A stretch of 64,000 nucleotides of DNA from assembly GCA_018267515.1 (NCBI GenBank), contig JAFDYJ010000017.1:62001-126000 (forward strand), read 5' to 3'. The translations under genes and the position numbers were made by a program. Each line of letters opens with the position of its first letter. The stretch's first letter is position 1. Source of the DNA: Bacteroidota bacterium. Lineage in GTDB: Bacteria; Bacteroidota; Bacteroidia; Chitinophagales; Chitinophagaceae. Below, in pieces: positions 52,701 to 61,383 of the stretch. Under the pieces are notes generated by a model. It worked only from the letters and a program-made list of their open reading frames with translations. It made no database searches and had not been told where the DNA came from.

Positions 52701-53340
52701 AAGTGATTCTTGCACTTTGCATTTTATACGGATCCACATTGATCTGTATTTCTCTTTCAGGTGCACCAACAATATCAGCCCGGCTGATTTCTTTTAATTC
52801 TTCAAAACGATCCTGTAGCTTATCGGCAAACTGTTTCAACTTAATACCATCATAATCGCCACTTACATTTACAAACATGATCGGAATTTCACTGAATGAA
52901 AATTCCTGTACATCCGGCTGTGAGGTCAGGTCGGTAGGCAGATCTGACTGTGCTTTGTCCACAGCATCTTTTACTTTCTGCCGGGCTAATGCTGTTTTTA
53001 CATCAGTACTGAATTCAACCACTATCAGTGAATAATCCTGTTGGGAAATGGATTGAACCTTATTCACCTTGGCCCCATTGATTCCTTTGATTTGTTTTTC
53101 TATTGGACGTGTAACCAGGTTTTCTATATCCTTTGGAGAATTGCCTACATAGACTGTAGTTACTGAAATAGTGGGCACCACCACATCAGGAAACTGCTCT
53201 TTGGGCAGTGTATTGAATTTATTCAGCCCATACAATGAAATGATAATTGTAATAATATAAATGGCCGTACGATTATCCACTACCCAACTGGTGGGTTTGA
53301 ACTGTTTAAATTTCTCTTTAAATTCTTCTATTACTTTCAT
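49786..53340 (-). CDS. RND efflux transporter permease subunit
   Basis: A 1184-residue inner-membrane pump of the HAE1/AcrB group, driven by proton import. Twelve helices frame two periplasmic loops (about 60-350 and 650-930). The proton-relay aspartates are in FALLFGLGIIVDDAIVVIENTH (helix 4); helix 1 and the NTLPKEQFPDVVVPTISVTTVYVGNSPKDIENLVTRPIE block are characteristic. It is longer than AcrB (1049); extra residues lie around 530-610 (an additional pair of hydrophobic segments before the second loop) and in the C-terminal membrane part. I chose the ATG at 53340 over a TTG at 53358. It is the last gene of the tetR-tolC-adaptor-RND operon. Confidence 0.95.
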   Translation of the reverse strand: MKVIEEFKEKFKQFKPTSWVVDNRTAIYIITIIISLYGLNKFNTLPKEQFPDVVVPTISVTTVYVGNSPKDIENLVTRPIEKQIKGINGAKVNKVQSISQQDYSLIVVEFSTDVKTALARQKVKDAVDKAQSDLPTDLTSQPDVQEFSFSEIPIMFVNVSGDYDGIKLKQFADKLQDRFEELKEISRADIVGAPEREIQINVDPYKMQSARITFDDIENAIARENHDISGGQIEVGNMKRNLTVRGQFVTPADMQNIVVKGSQANAIVYLRDIAQIKDTVKEKDSYARLDGKNVVTLNIIKRSGENLINASDKIRAIVAEMRAKNELPENLRVEFTGDQSVPTKTSFTDLVNTIVIGFILVLLVLMFFMGVTNAFFVALSVPLSVFVAFLFLPVADSIVGTAVTLNFIVLFALLFGLGIIVDDAIVVIENTHRIYANGKVPVNKAAKMAAGEIFVPVLAGTLTTLAPFFPLLLWKGLIGKFMIYLPTMLILTLAASLIVAFIFNPVFAVSFMKPEGKEFEKPKSHLFKKWWFWAFIVFGVMFHIAGWHGLGNFLIFISLAAMLNVFVLRGAIHWFQNHMLPNLMNRYEKLLRWALHKARPVRLMLYLFVLFIASVVLLFLRNNPKPFFPDGDPNFIYVYLKLPVGTSISYTDSITTVLEKRVYKVLDKERPGQPGSIVESIISNVATGANNPRDNNKSIQPNLGRIQVSFVEFEKRHGISTRPYLNQIREAMKGIPGAEISVNKEDNGPSTDPPVNIEIAGDNFQEISRVATDLKNYLDTNKVEGIEKLAMDVDLNNPEITVTVDREKALMEGLSTGQIGMYLRTAVFGKEVSKLKQGEDEYKIQLRYSDLVRNNISDLMNMRITFRDFNTMAVKQIPLNAVAKVEYTNTAGGIRRKNEKRTIQLQSNVLDLSQVTGINKELGYKIENFKSRSRIPADVSIKQSGQSEQENETLSFLGQALIIALLLIFMILVLQFNSMSKPFIVLTEIFFSVIGVFLGYAITGMSMPSIMIGVGIVGLAGIVVKNGILLIDFTDELRNRGMRMREAAIQAGKIRIIPVLLTALATMLGLIPLAVGLNINFISLFQHLNPKIFFGGDSVVFWGPLSWTIIFGLIFAFFLTLVMVPSMYLIAERLKRPMEKFYGTRYIALLGFLGPLFFIFVGIMFLVRRLQGKRVWMGQLKKVS

Positions 53341-53383
53341 AAAATAACTTTGATACAATACTTAAAGCAGCATTTTCAAAAAT

Positions 53384-54544
53384 TTATTGAATGGCAACAA
53401 CCTGCCCGTCGTAAATTTGCTGATATCCTTCTGTAATGATCTGATCGCCGGCTGCCAGCCCGCTTTTAATTTCAATCTGGCTATTATACGATTCTCCGAT
53501 TTCTACAATTCTTTTTCTTGCAATAAGGTGGTCTCCTTCTTTTACCATCACATATAAATATTTATTCTTCTCATCGGTTTGAATAATGTTTACAGGCACC
53601 ACCATCACATTCTTTGCAGAATAATCTTCAATACGAACGACAGCAACCTGGTTTACTTTTAGGGAAGGATCAGAAGGAATTCTGGCTTCAGTAGTATAGG
53701 CACTGGTGTTGGGATTAATCGTTGCACTGGAAACATTAATCGTTGCCGTAAAAGTTTTCCCGATATCAGGAATAGAAACCTTAAGTACGGTGCCCTTCCT
53801 GACCCGGCTTTGATAATTTTCGGGAACTTCAGTAATCACTTTCATGTTATGTGTGTTTACAATCCGGATTTGAGGACCGGAAGCGGTAACTCCGGAAAAT
53901 ATTTCTCCCACTTTGATATTTACTACATCTGCCTGTCCTGAAATGGGTGCGAATACAGAATACATTTTCCAGTTTTCCTTTAATGTTGCAATTTGTTTGT
54001 TCAACATATCTACATTATTTTTTGCACTGATTAACTGAACTTCAGTGCCAATACCCTGATCCCATAAATTCTTTTGCCGGTTATAAATATTCTCAGCATA
54101 AGCCAGTTGTGTATTCAATCCATCTAATTGCTGAAGTATCACAGCATCATCAAGTTTAGCCAGCAATTGTCCTTGTTTGACATAGTCTCCCTGTTTCACA
54201 AAGAGAGCTTTCACCTGTCCTGCCATTCCCCGGGGAGTCACGATTACAATATTATCTGCGTCAATTTTTCCCTGCAGTTCTATATAATGAACGAAATCCT
54301 GGGGTGCAAGCGTAGTGACTGCTACCAACCTTCGATTCTGTAACCGGGCTGATGCCGTATCCAGTTTTGCAATCTGCTCTTCCAGGCTTCTCACTTCGGA
54401 CTCAATATTAGATTGCTCCTTCTTTTTTGATTCCAGTTTTTTCTTCAGATTGTCAAGCGTCCCTTTGCCCTCACCGGCTTTAGAATTACATCCGGCAATA
54501 GCCAGGATTGCTGCTGACGAAATCAAAACAAGACTTTTCTTCAT
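53384..54544 (-). CDS. RND efflux periplasmic adaptor (membrane-fusion) lipoprotein
   Basis: A 386-residue adaptor between pump and outer-membrane channel. The N-terminus is a lipoprotein signal (AILAIAGC, Cys19), then a coiled-coil hairpin (about 30-70), a lipoyl half (MAGQVKALFVKQGDYVKQGQLLAKLDDA), a second helical hairpin, the other lipoyl half (FAPISGQADVVNIKVGEIFS) and a beta-barrel domain. The stretch before the first lipoyl half is unusually charged and helical (KKKLESKKKEQSNIESEVRSL). It starts 26 bp after tolC and is followed 43 bp later by the RND pump. Confidence 0.93.
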   Translation of the reverse strand: MKKSLVLISSAAILAIAGCNSKAGEGKGTLDNLKKKLESKKKEQSNIESEVRSLEEQIAKLDTASARLQNRRLVAVTTLAPQDFVHYIELQGKIDADNIVIVTPRGMAGQVKALFVKQGDYVKQGQLLAKLDDAVILQQLDGLNTQLAYAENIYNRQKNLWDQGIGTEVQLISAKNNVDMLNKQIATLKENWKMYSVFAPISGQADVVNIKVGEIFSGVTASGPQIRIVNTHNMKVITEVPENYQSRVRKGTVLKVSIPDIGKTFTATINVSSATINPNTSAYTTEARIPSDPSLKVNQVAVVRIEDYSAKNVMVVPVNIIQTDEKNKYLYVMVKEGDHLIARKRIVEIGESYNSQIEIKSGLAAGDQIITEGYQQIYDGQVVAIQ

Positions 54545-54570
54545 ATTTTTTTATTATTATAGTAATTGAA

Positions 54571-55917
54571 TTATAATTTTCCCAATGCTTTTAAATAATC
54601 TACTTTGGCGATGATCGCATCATACAAGGCGCCGGTATAGTTGCTTTGAGCTGTTTTCAAATCTGTTTGAGCTGCTGTGATTTCAGTATTGGATCCTACG
54701 CCGGCATCATACTTTTTCCGGGTCTGGTCATACACCTGTTCGGCCAGATCCATATTTTTTTTCTGGTAATCCAAGGTGGCCACTGCTGAAGTAAAATTAT
54801 TTTTTGCCACTTCAACATCATTGTCAATTGAAATTTTCAGCGCCTCCTGCTGATTGATGCTTTGCTGAAGCTCCAGTGTTGCCTTTTGAATTTTAGCACG
54901 GGTTGAAAAGCCATTAAAAATCGGCACATTTATATGAAGTGAAATGGCAGACACCGGGAACCAATCACTATTAGAGAAAAAATTGAATTTATTCCGCTGT
55001 GCATTTTCATTATAGTAAGCATTTAAGCTTAGCTGCGGATAGCGACTCAATTTATATCTCCGGATATTGTACTGCCCGAGCTGGATGCCTAATTCAGAAT
55101 ATTGATATTCTTTCCGGTCGCTATATTTAAAATCAGAAACGGGTGGCAGACTTTCTCTCACCTTTTCATAAGTGATGGTATCGGTAAGCTGTAAAGAGTC
55201 TTTCACCGGCATGCCCATCAGTAATTTTAAACCGAGATATCCATTACTGATCTGGTTATTGGCCTTTTCCTTCTCTGTTTGAAGATTGGTAAGCTGCACA
55301 GACACTTTATCAATATCCAGTTTTTCAGCAAATCCGTTTTTATATATTTCCCGTGTATCCCGCAGCAATTTTTCCAACCGATCAATATTGGCATTCAGCA
55401 GTTCAATTTGGGTTTTGCTGGCTAGTAATTGAAAATAAATCTTATGAACATTTGCCTTAATCAGTTCTTCTGTTACCTCTACATTTTTCTTAGAAAAATC
55501 TAACACCGTTTTCCGGGCCTGTAAACCGACAAACACCTGCCCATCGAATAGTAATTGATTTAATGTAATGCCTCCGGTTGCGTTCCACCTGATTCCAAAC
55601 GGGAATTTTTCAAAAGTGCCCGGGGTGCCCCCGAAAAATTCAGACGGCACAAGTGTTACCGGAACTTTTGCAGTGTAAACCATATTAAAGCTCCCGGCAA
55701 TTTGCGGATAGGCAGCAGCGGTAACATCCCTATTGGTCTGATCCTGTATCTGAACTTCCAGCAATGCATTTTTTACCTGAACACTGTTTTTCATTGCATA
55801 TTCAACTGCCTGTTGAACTGAAAACTGATGAATGGCAGCAGGCGCCTGCGCCATTGCTGCCCCTGAAAAAAACAGCACTACCGGCCATAATTTTAGTTTA
55901 AGTCGGAAACTTCCCAT
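54571..55917 (-). CDS. TolC-family outer-membrane efflux channel
   Basis: A 448-residue exported protein, signal peptide 1-23 (ending A-M-A-Q), with the internal duplication of TolC proteins: two halves of long alpha-helices with short beta segments (SVQQAVEYAMKNSVQVKNALLEV; RDTREIYKNGFAEKLDIDKVSVQLTNL; and LAEQVYDQTRKKYDAGVGSNTEITAAQTDL in the second half). It is the exit duct for the RND pump. The start codon overlaps the last 20 bp of the TetR gene, so the genes are translationally linked; the adaptor gene follows after 26 bp. Confidence 0.93.
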   Translation of the reverse strand: MGSFRLKLKLWPVVLFFSGAAMAQAPAAIHQFSVQQAVEYAMKNSVQVKNALLEVQIQDQTNRDVTAAAYPQIAGSFNMVYTAKVPVTLVPSEFFGGTPGTFEKFPFGIRWNATGGITLNQLLFDGQVFVGLQARKTVLDFSKKNVEVTEELIKANVHKIYFQLLASKTQIELLNANIDRLEKLLRDTREIYKNGFAEKLDIDKVSVQLTNLQTEKEKANNQISNGYLGLKLLMGMPVKDSLQLTDTITYEKVRESLPPVSDFKYSDRKEYQYSELGIQLGQYNIRRYKLSRYPQLSLNAYYNENAQRNKFNFFSNSDWFPVSAISLHINVPIFNGFSTRAKIQKATLELQQSINQQEALKISIDNDVEVAKNNFTSAVATLDYQKKNMDLAEQVYDQTRKKYDAGVGSNTEITAAQTDLKTAQSNYTGALYDAIIAKVDYLKALGKL

Positions 55918-56539
55918 GTATTTGCAATTTTTTTTCCTGTAAATATTTTAAAATAAGTTTATAGCCCTTCATGGTAGAAAGGCCAAACAGATAATGTTCC
56001 AGAATTTCCACCGTTACCTCTACCATTCCGTATTTACGTTGTGGAAAAATATCCGGGTTAAAAACCATCATCATAGATTCTAACCGGAAGCGTGACAGTA
56101 TATCCACCTGTATTTCCGGGCGAAACAATTCTTCACGGATACCTCTTTCCATGTTTTTTCGTACGATTTCAAGTAAAAATTCGTTTTTATATTTCTGAAA
56201 TTTCCGAAAGGAATTAAAATGAAATTTTTCCAGATCATAAATAACCATCGGATTCATATGGTTAAACTGCTCTACAATCTTATCCATCGCCAGTATAATC
56301 TCTTCAATTGCATTTTGAGCCTTGTTGGAACATTCCAGGCAGTCCTGCTGTCCTTTTCTGATTTCAATCTCCAGTGAAGCATCTACCAATTCATCTTTAT
56401 CAGAAAAATACTGGTACACCGTCTTTTTGGACACCCCCAGCTGATTGGCAATATCGTCCATGGAAACCGACCGGATCCCGTAGCGCAGGAACATTTCATG
56501 TGCTTTTAAGCGAATTCGTTCTTTGATTTCCAGTACCAT
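55898..56539 (-). CDS. TetR/AcrR family transcriptional regulator
   Basis: A 213-residue repressor: HTH at about residues 5-50 (ERIRLKAHEMFLRYGIRSVSMDDIANQLGVSKKTVYQYFSDKDELVDASL, recognition helix SKKTVYQYF) and an all-helical ligand-binding domain. It is the first gene of the efflux operon and its last 20 bp overlap the tolC start, so it most likely regulates this operon in response to a pump substrate. No clear palindrome is seen in the 135 bp region up to the divergent DUF502 gene. Confidence 0.93.
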   Translation of the reverse strand: MVLEIKERIRLKAHEMFLRYGIRSVSMDDIANQLGVSKKTVYQYFSDKDELVDASLEIEIRKGQQDCLECSNKAQNAIEEIILAMDKIVEQFNHMNPMVIYDLEKFHFNSFRKFQKYKNEFLLEIVRKNMERGIREELFRPEIQVDILSRFRLESMMMVFNPDIFPQRKYGMVEVTVEILEHYLFGLSTMKGYKLILKYLQEKKLQIHGKFPT

Positions 56540-56652
56540 TATTCAGATAATGAGGCGCAAAACTATGGAAACTTTTTTTGTTATCAAAGTTTCCATCCTT
56601 GTTTTTTACCATTCATCCCTTATTGAAAAATCCATAACCCGTGTCTTTATGT

Positions 56653-56660
56653 TACCTTTG
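56653..56660 (+). promoter_or_regulatory. Candidate -7 element for the DUF502 gene
   Basis: TACCTTTG matches TAnnTTTG exactly, 14 bp before the ATG at 56675, which implies a leader under 10 nt. No TTG is seen about 19 bp upstream. Confidence 0.55.
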
Positions 56661-56674
56661 CGATTCCATTTATC

Positions 56675-57331
56675 ATGTCTGCGCAAAAGAAAAATAAGCC
56701 CCGTTCTTTTTTCAGAAAAATTTTCAGGTATTTCCTCCAGGGAGTCATTGTACTGGCCCCTATTGGCGTTACTGCATGGGCTATCTATTGGCTTTTTGAC
56801 CGGGTGGATAGTATCCTGCGTCCTTATTTAAATATTCCCGGACTGGGCTTTGTCATAATTCTCGTGTTCATCATATTAGTGGGATGGATCAGTACTCAGT
56901 TTTTTGTAGGAAGCATCATCAACCTGTTTGACACCTGGATGGATCGTACACCGGTCATTAAATTTATTTATACATCAACAAAAGACTTTTTTGAAGCATT
57001 TGGCGGGGAAAAGAAAAAGTTCAGCCATCCTATACTGGCCACTATTTTTTCAGATGATGTCTGGGTAATGGGTTTTCTGACAGATGAAGAATTGGAAAAA
57101 CTGGATATGGGGGCCGAAATGGTTTCCATATATATTCCGCAAGCCTATCATTGGGCAGGCCAACTCTACATTTTACCAAGACATAAACTTAAAAGAATTG
57201 AAAAACTGACTCCCGGAGAAGCAATGAAATATGCCATTACCGGAGGTGTAGTGGATTTAGAAGAAGATAAAAAAGATATCCAGAAGCCAGCGCCGGTGGT
57301 AATTAATAAAAATCCGGAATTAATTGGATAG
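56675..57331 (+). CDS. DUF502 family membrane protein
   Basis: A 218-residue protein of the DUF502 family with two membrane helices, about residues 18-42 (FLQGVIVLAPIGVTAWAIYWLFD) and 57-77 (FVIILVFIILVGWIST). The helix pair is followed by a soluble domain including PVIKFIYTSTKDFFEAFGG and VSIYIPQAYHWAGQLYILPRHKLKRIE, typical of the family. Its function is unknown. It converges with the glucosidase gene, gap 16 bp. Confidence 0.9.
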   Translation: MSAQKKNKPRSFFRKIFRYFLQGVIVLAPIGVTAWAIYWLFDRVDSILRPYLNIPGLGFVIILVFIILVGWISTQFFVGSIINLFDTWMDRTPVIKFIYTSTKDFFEAFGGEKKKFSHPILATIFSDDVWVMGFLTDEELEKLDMGAEMVSIYIPQAYHWAGQLYILPRHKLKRIEKLTPGEAMKYAITGGVVDLEEDKKDIQKPAPVVINKNPELIG

Positions 57332-57347
57332 TATTCTCCCATTCATT

Positions 57348-59996
57348 TTAAAAAGAATAAAATTCCCGGTTGATTAGTGATGCTATCAGGCTGCTCCACC
57401 CTGTTTGATGCGAGGCGCCCATTCCCTGAGCGGTATCTCCATGATAGTATTCATAAAACAAAAGGAGTTCTTTGTTTTCCGGCAGCTGATAAAACCAGTT
57501 TTCATTTCCATGAACACGACGCTTATTATCAGCAGTGACCTGAAATGTGGCTATGATTCTTTTTGAGAGAAGATGAGAAACCTGTTCCAGGTTACAAATA
57601 TTTCCCGACCCGGAAGGAAAAGGAAGTTGAATTTTATCGCCATAAAATCCATGAAGTTGTTGGAGTGTTCTGATAATTAAATAATCCAATGGCATCCATA
57701 CCGGTCCACGCCAGTTACTGTTACCACCAAACATTGAGTCATTGCTGTTCCCGGGCTGATAAGATATGGAATACATGGCTTGCCCGAGTTGTAAAACAAA
57801 TGGATGTTCCTTATGATACTTAGATAAAGCCCGGACCCCACCGGGAGATAAAAATTCATTTTCATCCAGCAATACAGATAATAATTTTGTCAATCTTTCT
57901 TTGGGTACAAGAGATATCAGCAGGTGGCCTTCATCGCTGGTTTCTTCACAGGGTAAAAATTGATTGCGGTCCTTCCGATATTGCCTGATATACTCCATTC
58001 TCTTTTTAAAATCGGGTAACTTTTGTAATGCCTCCTGTGAAATAATGCCGACGTTAAACAAAACACTTAAGCCCACAATAGAACGTACTTTCATGGACAG
58101 GCTGCTGCCATCCTGCAAATGAAGCCGGTCATAGAAAAAATTATCATTGACATCCCACAGTGTTTCATTTAATGATGAGGCAATCAAAACAAAGTGTTCG
58201 TAAAATTTTGTAACAACATCTTCATAACTGTTGTCTGTCTGGGCAATTTCCAATGCCATTTCCATCATGTTCAATGCATACATTCCCATCCAGGCGGTAG
58301 CATCCACCTGCTCTAAAAAAACTCCGGGAGGCAGGCTGTCCCTGTCTATTACACCAATATTATCCAAACCCAGAAATCCTCCCGTGAAAATATTATTTTC
58401 ATTTTCATCTTCCCGGTTAGCCCACCAGGTAAAGTTGATCATCAGTTTTTGAAAAATTCTTTTCAGGAAATGAATGTCAGCATGACCCTGTAATCTTTTT
58501 TCAATTTTATATACATGTAAAGCTGCCCATGCCTGCAAAGGAGGATTAACATCACTGAAATTCCATTCATACGCCGGTATTTGTCCGAATGGATTCATAA
58601 ACCATTCACGGCACAATAAGATCAGTTGATTTTTCGCAAAGACCGGGTCAATCATTGCCATTGGGATACAATGAAAACAAAGATCCCAGGCGGCAAACCA
58701 GGGATACTCCCACTTATCCGGCATGGAAAGAACATCGGCCACTTTCAGATGTTTCCATTTTGCATTTCTACCCTGTTTTCTTTCCGGTGGAGGCGGAATC
58801 TCTCCGGGATCCCCTTCCAACCAGTATTCCACATCATATTGATAAAACTGTTTTGTCCATAACAGTCCGGCAAATGCCTGCCGCTGAATCCCGGCAATGT
58901 CAGCAGGACAATTTTCGGGGAGCAGATTCTTATAAAATTCATCTGCTTCTTTTTTTCTTTCGGAAAATACAGCATTAAATCTTTCATCAAAAGGATCCTG
59001 AATTTCATCTTTACTCAACCGGAGGCTTACTCTTTGTGATCCTTTGGGAGGCACAGTAATATAATATACCGGGGAAAATTTAGTGCCTTTTTTATTCTTC
59101 TTTAAAAGTTCATGCAGTTCGCAATTCTGTACTGCTATGGCATCATGAAACGCATCTTTTACAAATGGGGATGTATTGGGAATACCGAATATTCTTTCAG
59201 AATTAGTTTCATTTTCTGTCATTAACGTTTCATCAGATTGCAAATAATAGAAATAATAATTCCCTAAATTTTCATTTGTGGTTTTTACAGAACCATAGTT
59301 ATTTCCGGTTTTAGATATTTCAATTTTCGGTTTTTGCTTAAGATCTCCGAAAAGCCACCGGTTACGGAACCAAAGAGTAGGCAGCAGCGCCATCTTTGCC
59401 ATACTATCACCCTGGTTTGTGATTGTGATGTCAATGCAAATATCTTCTGAATGATTTTTTGCATAAGTTACTTTTACATCGAAGTATTGATTGTTTTGAA
59501 AAACACCGGTATCTAATAGTTCATATTCAGGTTCCGTTTTAGATCGTTGCCGGTTTACTTCAATCAGTTGCTCATAAGGAAATGCTGCCTGCGGATATTT
59601 ATACAGGCATTGCATATAATAATGTGTAGGAGTATTATCTAAATAATAATAGAGTTCCTTTACATCTTCTCCATGATTTCCTTCGGTATTCGTCAATCCA
59701 AAAAGCCTCTCTTTTAAAATTGCATCCTTACCGTTCCACAATGAAATGGCGAAACACAAATTCTGATGAAGATCGCTGATACCGGCAATCCCATCTTCTC
59801 CCCAGCGATATACACGGCTTCTAGACTGATCATGAGTAATATAATTCCAGGCATCACCATTCGGGCTGTAATCTTCTCTCACAGTACCCCATTGCCTTTC
59901 GCTTAAATAAGGTCCCCAGCTTTCGAGTGGCACTTCTTTTAATGCATTCGCATTTAACCTTGCCTGTTCAGCAGAAATATTTTTTGAGTTATTCAT
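57348..59996 (-). CDS. GH63-like glucosidase (MGH1-type glycoside hydrolase)
   Basis: An 882-residue protein without a signal peptide, of the mannosyl-oligosaccharide-glucosidase-like group: N-terminal beta domain, then the alpha/alpha-barrel from about residue 370. Landmarks are LSERQWGTVREDYSPNGDAWNYITHDQSRSR at the start, WKHLKVADVLSMPDKWEYPWFAAWDLCFHC, PAYEWNFSDVNPPLQAWA, DRDSLPPGVFLEQVDATAWMGMY, and GGNSNWRGPVWMPLDYL near the end. Bacterial members cut glucosidic bonds of alpha-glucosides, such as trehalose-like or glucosylglycerate substrates. It is the end of a cassette with an SDR dehydrogenase and a SemiSWEET transporter, suggesting intracellular release and oxidation of glucose. Confidence 0.88.
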   Translation of the reverse strand: MNNSKNISAEQARLNANALKEVPLESWGPYLSERQWGTVREDYSPNGDAWNYITHDQSRSRVYRWGEDGIAGISDLHQNLCFAISLWNGKDAILKERLFGLTNTEGNHGEDVKELYYYLDNTPTHYYMQCLYKYPQAAFPYEQLIEVNRQRSKTEPEYELLDTGVFQNNQYFDVKVTYAKNHSEDICIDITITNQGDSMAKMALLPTLWFRNRWLFGDLKQKPKIEISKTGNNYGSVKTTNENLGNYYFYYLQSDETLMTENETNSERIFGIPNTSPFVKDAFHDAIAVQNCELHELLKKNKKGTKFSPVYYITVPPKGSQRVSLRLSKDEIQDPFDERFNAVFSERKKEADEFYKNLLPENCPADIAGIQRQAFAGLLWTKQFYQYDVEYWLEGDPGEIPPPPERKQGRNAKWKHLKVADVLSMPDKWEYPWFAAWDLCFHCIPMAMIDPVFAKNQLILLCREWFMNPFGQIPAYEWNFSDVNPPLQAWAALHVYKIEKRLQGHADIHFLKRIFQKLMINFTWWANREDENENNIFTGGFLGLDNIGVIDRDSLPPGVFLEQVDATAWMGMYALNMMEMALEIAQTDNSYEDVVTKFYEHFVLIASSLNETLWDVNDNFFYDRLHLQDGSSLSMKVRSIVGLSVLFNVGIISQEALQKLPDFKKRMEYIRQYRKDRNQFLPCEETSDEGHLLISLVPKERLTKLLSVLLDENEFLSPGGVRALSKYHKEHPFVLQLGQAMYSISYQPGNSNDSMFGGNSNWRGPVWMPLDYLIIRTLQQLHGFYGDKIQLPFPSGSGNICNLEQVSHLLSKRIIATFQVTADNKRRVHGNENWFYQLPENKELLLFYEYYHGDTAQGMGASHQTGWSSLIASLINREFYSF

Positions 59997-60112
59997 TTAT
60001 AAAAATCAGTCATTCTATATTTTATTTTACCGGCATCCATCAATTAACAACTTAAATCCCCAATATGCCATATGCTTCTATGTTTCTACTCTGCCAATGT
60101 GGTAAATAGATT

Positions 60113-60919
60113 TTATCCTCCCGTTGCAAAACCCGGAAATAAGGTCATGCCTCCATCAATGAAAATACTTGCTCCGGAAATATAATCGCTGTCATCACTT
60201 GCCAAAAACACTGCCAGCTTACCAATATCTTCAGGAACACCGATGCGGTTTTCGGGGATTAATTCCATTAAACTATTATAGGCTTCCGGCGTATCCCATG
60301 CTTTCGTATTGATTGGAGTTTTTATTGCGCCCGGGCAAATACTGTTTACACGTATTTTTTGTTTGCCATATTCCTGTGCAATAGTTTCCATCAGCATTTT
60401 AATTCCTCCTTTGCTGGAAGCATAGTTGGCATGTCCTGCCCAGGGAATAACCTGGTGTACACTGCTCATACAAATAATTTTTCCGCAGGCAACAGATCGC
60501 TCCGGAACAATACCTCTTCTCAAAAATTCTTTAACTGCTTCCCTCGCACATAAAAACTGCCCGGTGAGATTGACATCAATCACAAATTGCCATTGTGCCA
60601 GTGTCATTTCATGAAATTTTGAATCCCGCTGCAGTCCGGCATTGTTTACTAAAATATCCACCGTTCTGAATTGCTGAATGGTTTGCTGAAACATTTTGAT
60701 AACCTGGTCTTCTTTACTCACATCTGCCTGTATTGCCAATGCCCGAGAACCGAATGATTTAATTTTTTCAACAACTGCATTCGCTGCTTCGGGATCTACC
60801 ACATAATTCACTACCACATTTGCGCCTGCCTTACCCAATGCAATTGCCACACCTTCACCAATACCCGAATTGGCGCCGGTAACAATCGCTGTTTGATTTA
60901 ATAATTTTTTTTCCGCCAT
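60113..60919 (-). CDS. SDR family oxidoreductase, glucose 1-dehydrogenase-like
   Basis: A 268-residue classical short-chain dehydrogenase. The cofactor glycine motif TGANSGIGEG (about residues 14-23) is followed by the NNAG structural motif; the catalytic Ser, Tyr-x-x-x-Lys are in MSSVHQV and YASSKGG. The C-terminal IFIDGGMTLFPGFATGG is the pattern found in Bacillus-type glucose 1-dehydrogenases, which oxidise beta-D-glucose to gluconolactone with NAD(P). The neighbouring glucosidase and SemiSWEET fit a sugar substrate, but other sugars or alcohols cannot be excluded. It starts 5 bp after the SemiSWEET stop. Confidence 0.88.
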   Translation of the reverse strand: MAEKKLLNQTAIVTGANSGIGEGVAIALGKAGANVVVNYVVDPEAANAVVEKIKSFGSRALAIQADVSKEDQVIKMFQQTIQQFRTVDILVNNAGLQRDSKFHEMTLAQWQFVIDVNLTGQFLCAREAVKEFLRRGIVPERSVACGKIICMSSVHQVIPWAGHANYASSKGGIKMLMETIAQEYGKQKIRVNSICPGAIKTPINTKAWDTPEAYNSLMELIPENRIGVPEDIGKLAVFLASDDSDYISGASIFIDGGMTLFPGFATGG

Positions 60920-60924
60920 AAAAT

Positions 60925-61203
60925 CTATTTTAAACCTGTACTATCTTTTTTCCTGAATTTTATTTTATAAAAAAGAATAATCACAGCAAATACCAGTGTA
61001 ATAGCATTGGCTACTATTATCGGGATATTATTACTGAATAATCCAAACAAGAGCCATAATAAAGTGCCCGTAGAAAAAAGCAGGTACATAAAAAATGAAA
61101 TGCTGTGTGTATCTTTTGTACGAATGGTTTTAATGGCCTGGGGTAAAAAAGAACCAGTTGTTAATGCTGCCGCCGCAAACCCTAGTAAAGTAATTATTGA
61201 CAT
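60925..61203 (-). CDS. SemiSWEET sugar transporter
   Basis: A 92-residue protein of three helices with the PQ-loop motif in TTGSFLPQAIKTIRTKDTHSISFFMYLLF. SemiSWEETs work as dimers and carry mono- or disaccharides down their gradient across the inner membrane. The ATG at 61203 (MSIITLLGFAAA) gives the usual length; the longer frame from 61290 (MLCECGNWV) would add 29 residues of an unrelated hydrophobic stretch. It leads the cassette SemiSWEET-SDR-glucosidase. Confidence 0.9.
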   Translation of the reverse strand: MSIITLLGFAAAALTTGSFLPQAIKTIRTKDTHSISFFMYLLFSTGTLLWLLFGLFSNNIPIIVANAITLVFAVIILFYKIKFRKKDSTGLK

Positions 61204-61383
61204 AAGATTATAGTGATGATATTCTGAAAATTTCAGAAGAAGGATGAGCAAAGTTATCACTAAAACCCAATTTCCGCATTCGCATAACATTAAGATTACA
61301 TTCGTTAATGAAATTTTGGGAAGGAAAAGTGCTATTGTTAGCTTCTCAATGTATATTATTGTTGTTGCATCGAATCATTAACA

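Noticed and set aside
61204-61290. Longer start for the SemiSWEET gene
   Set aside because: It adds 29 residues with two cysteines and a hydrophobic stretch before the known three-helix protein; the ATG at 61203 gives the typical length.
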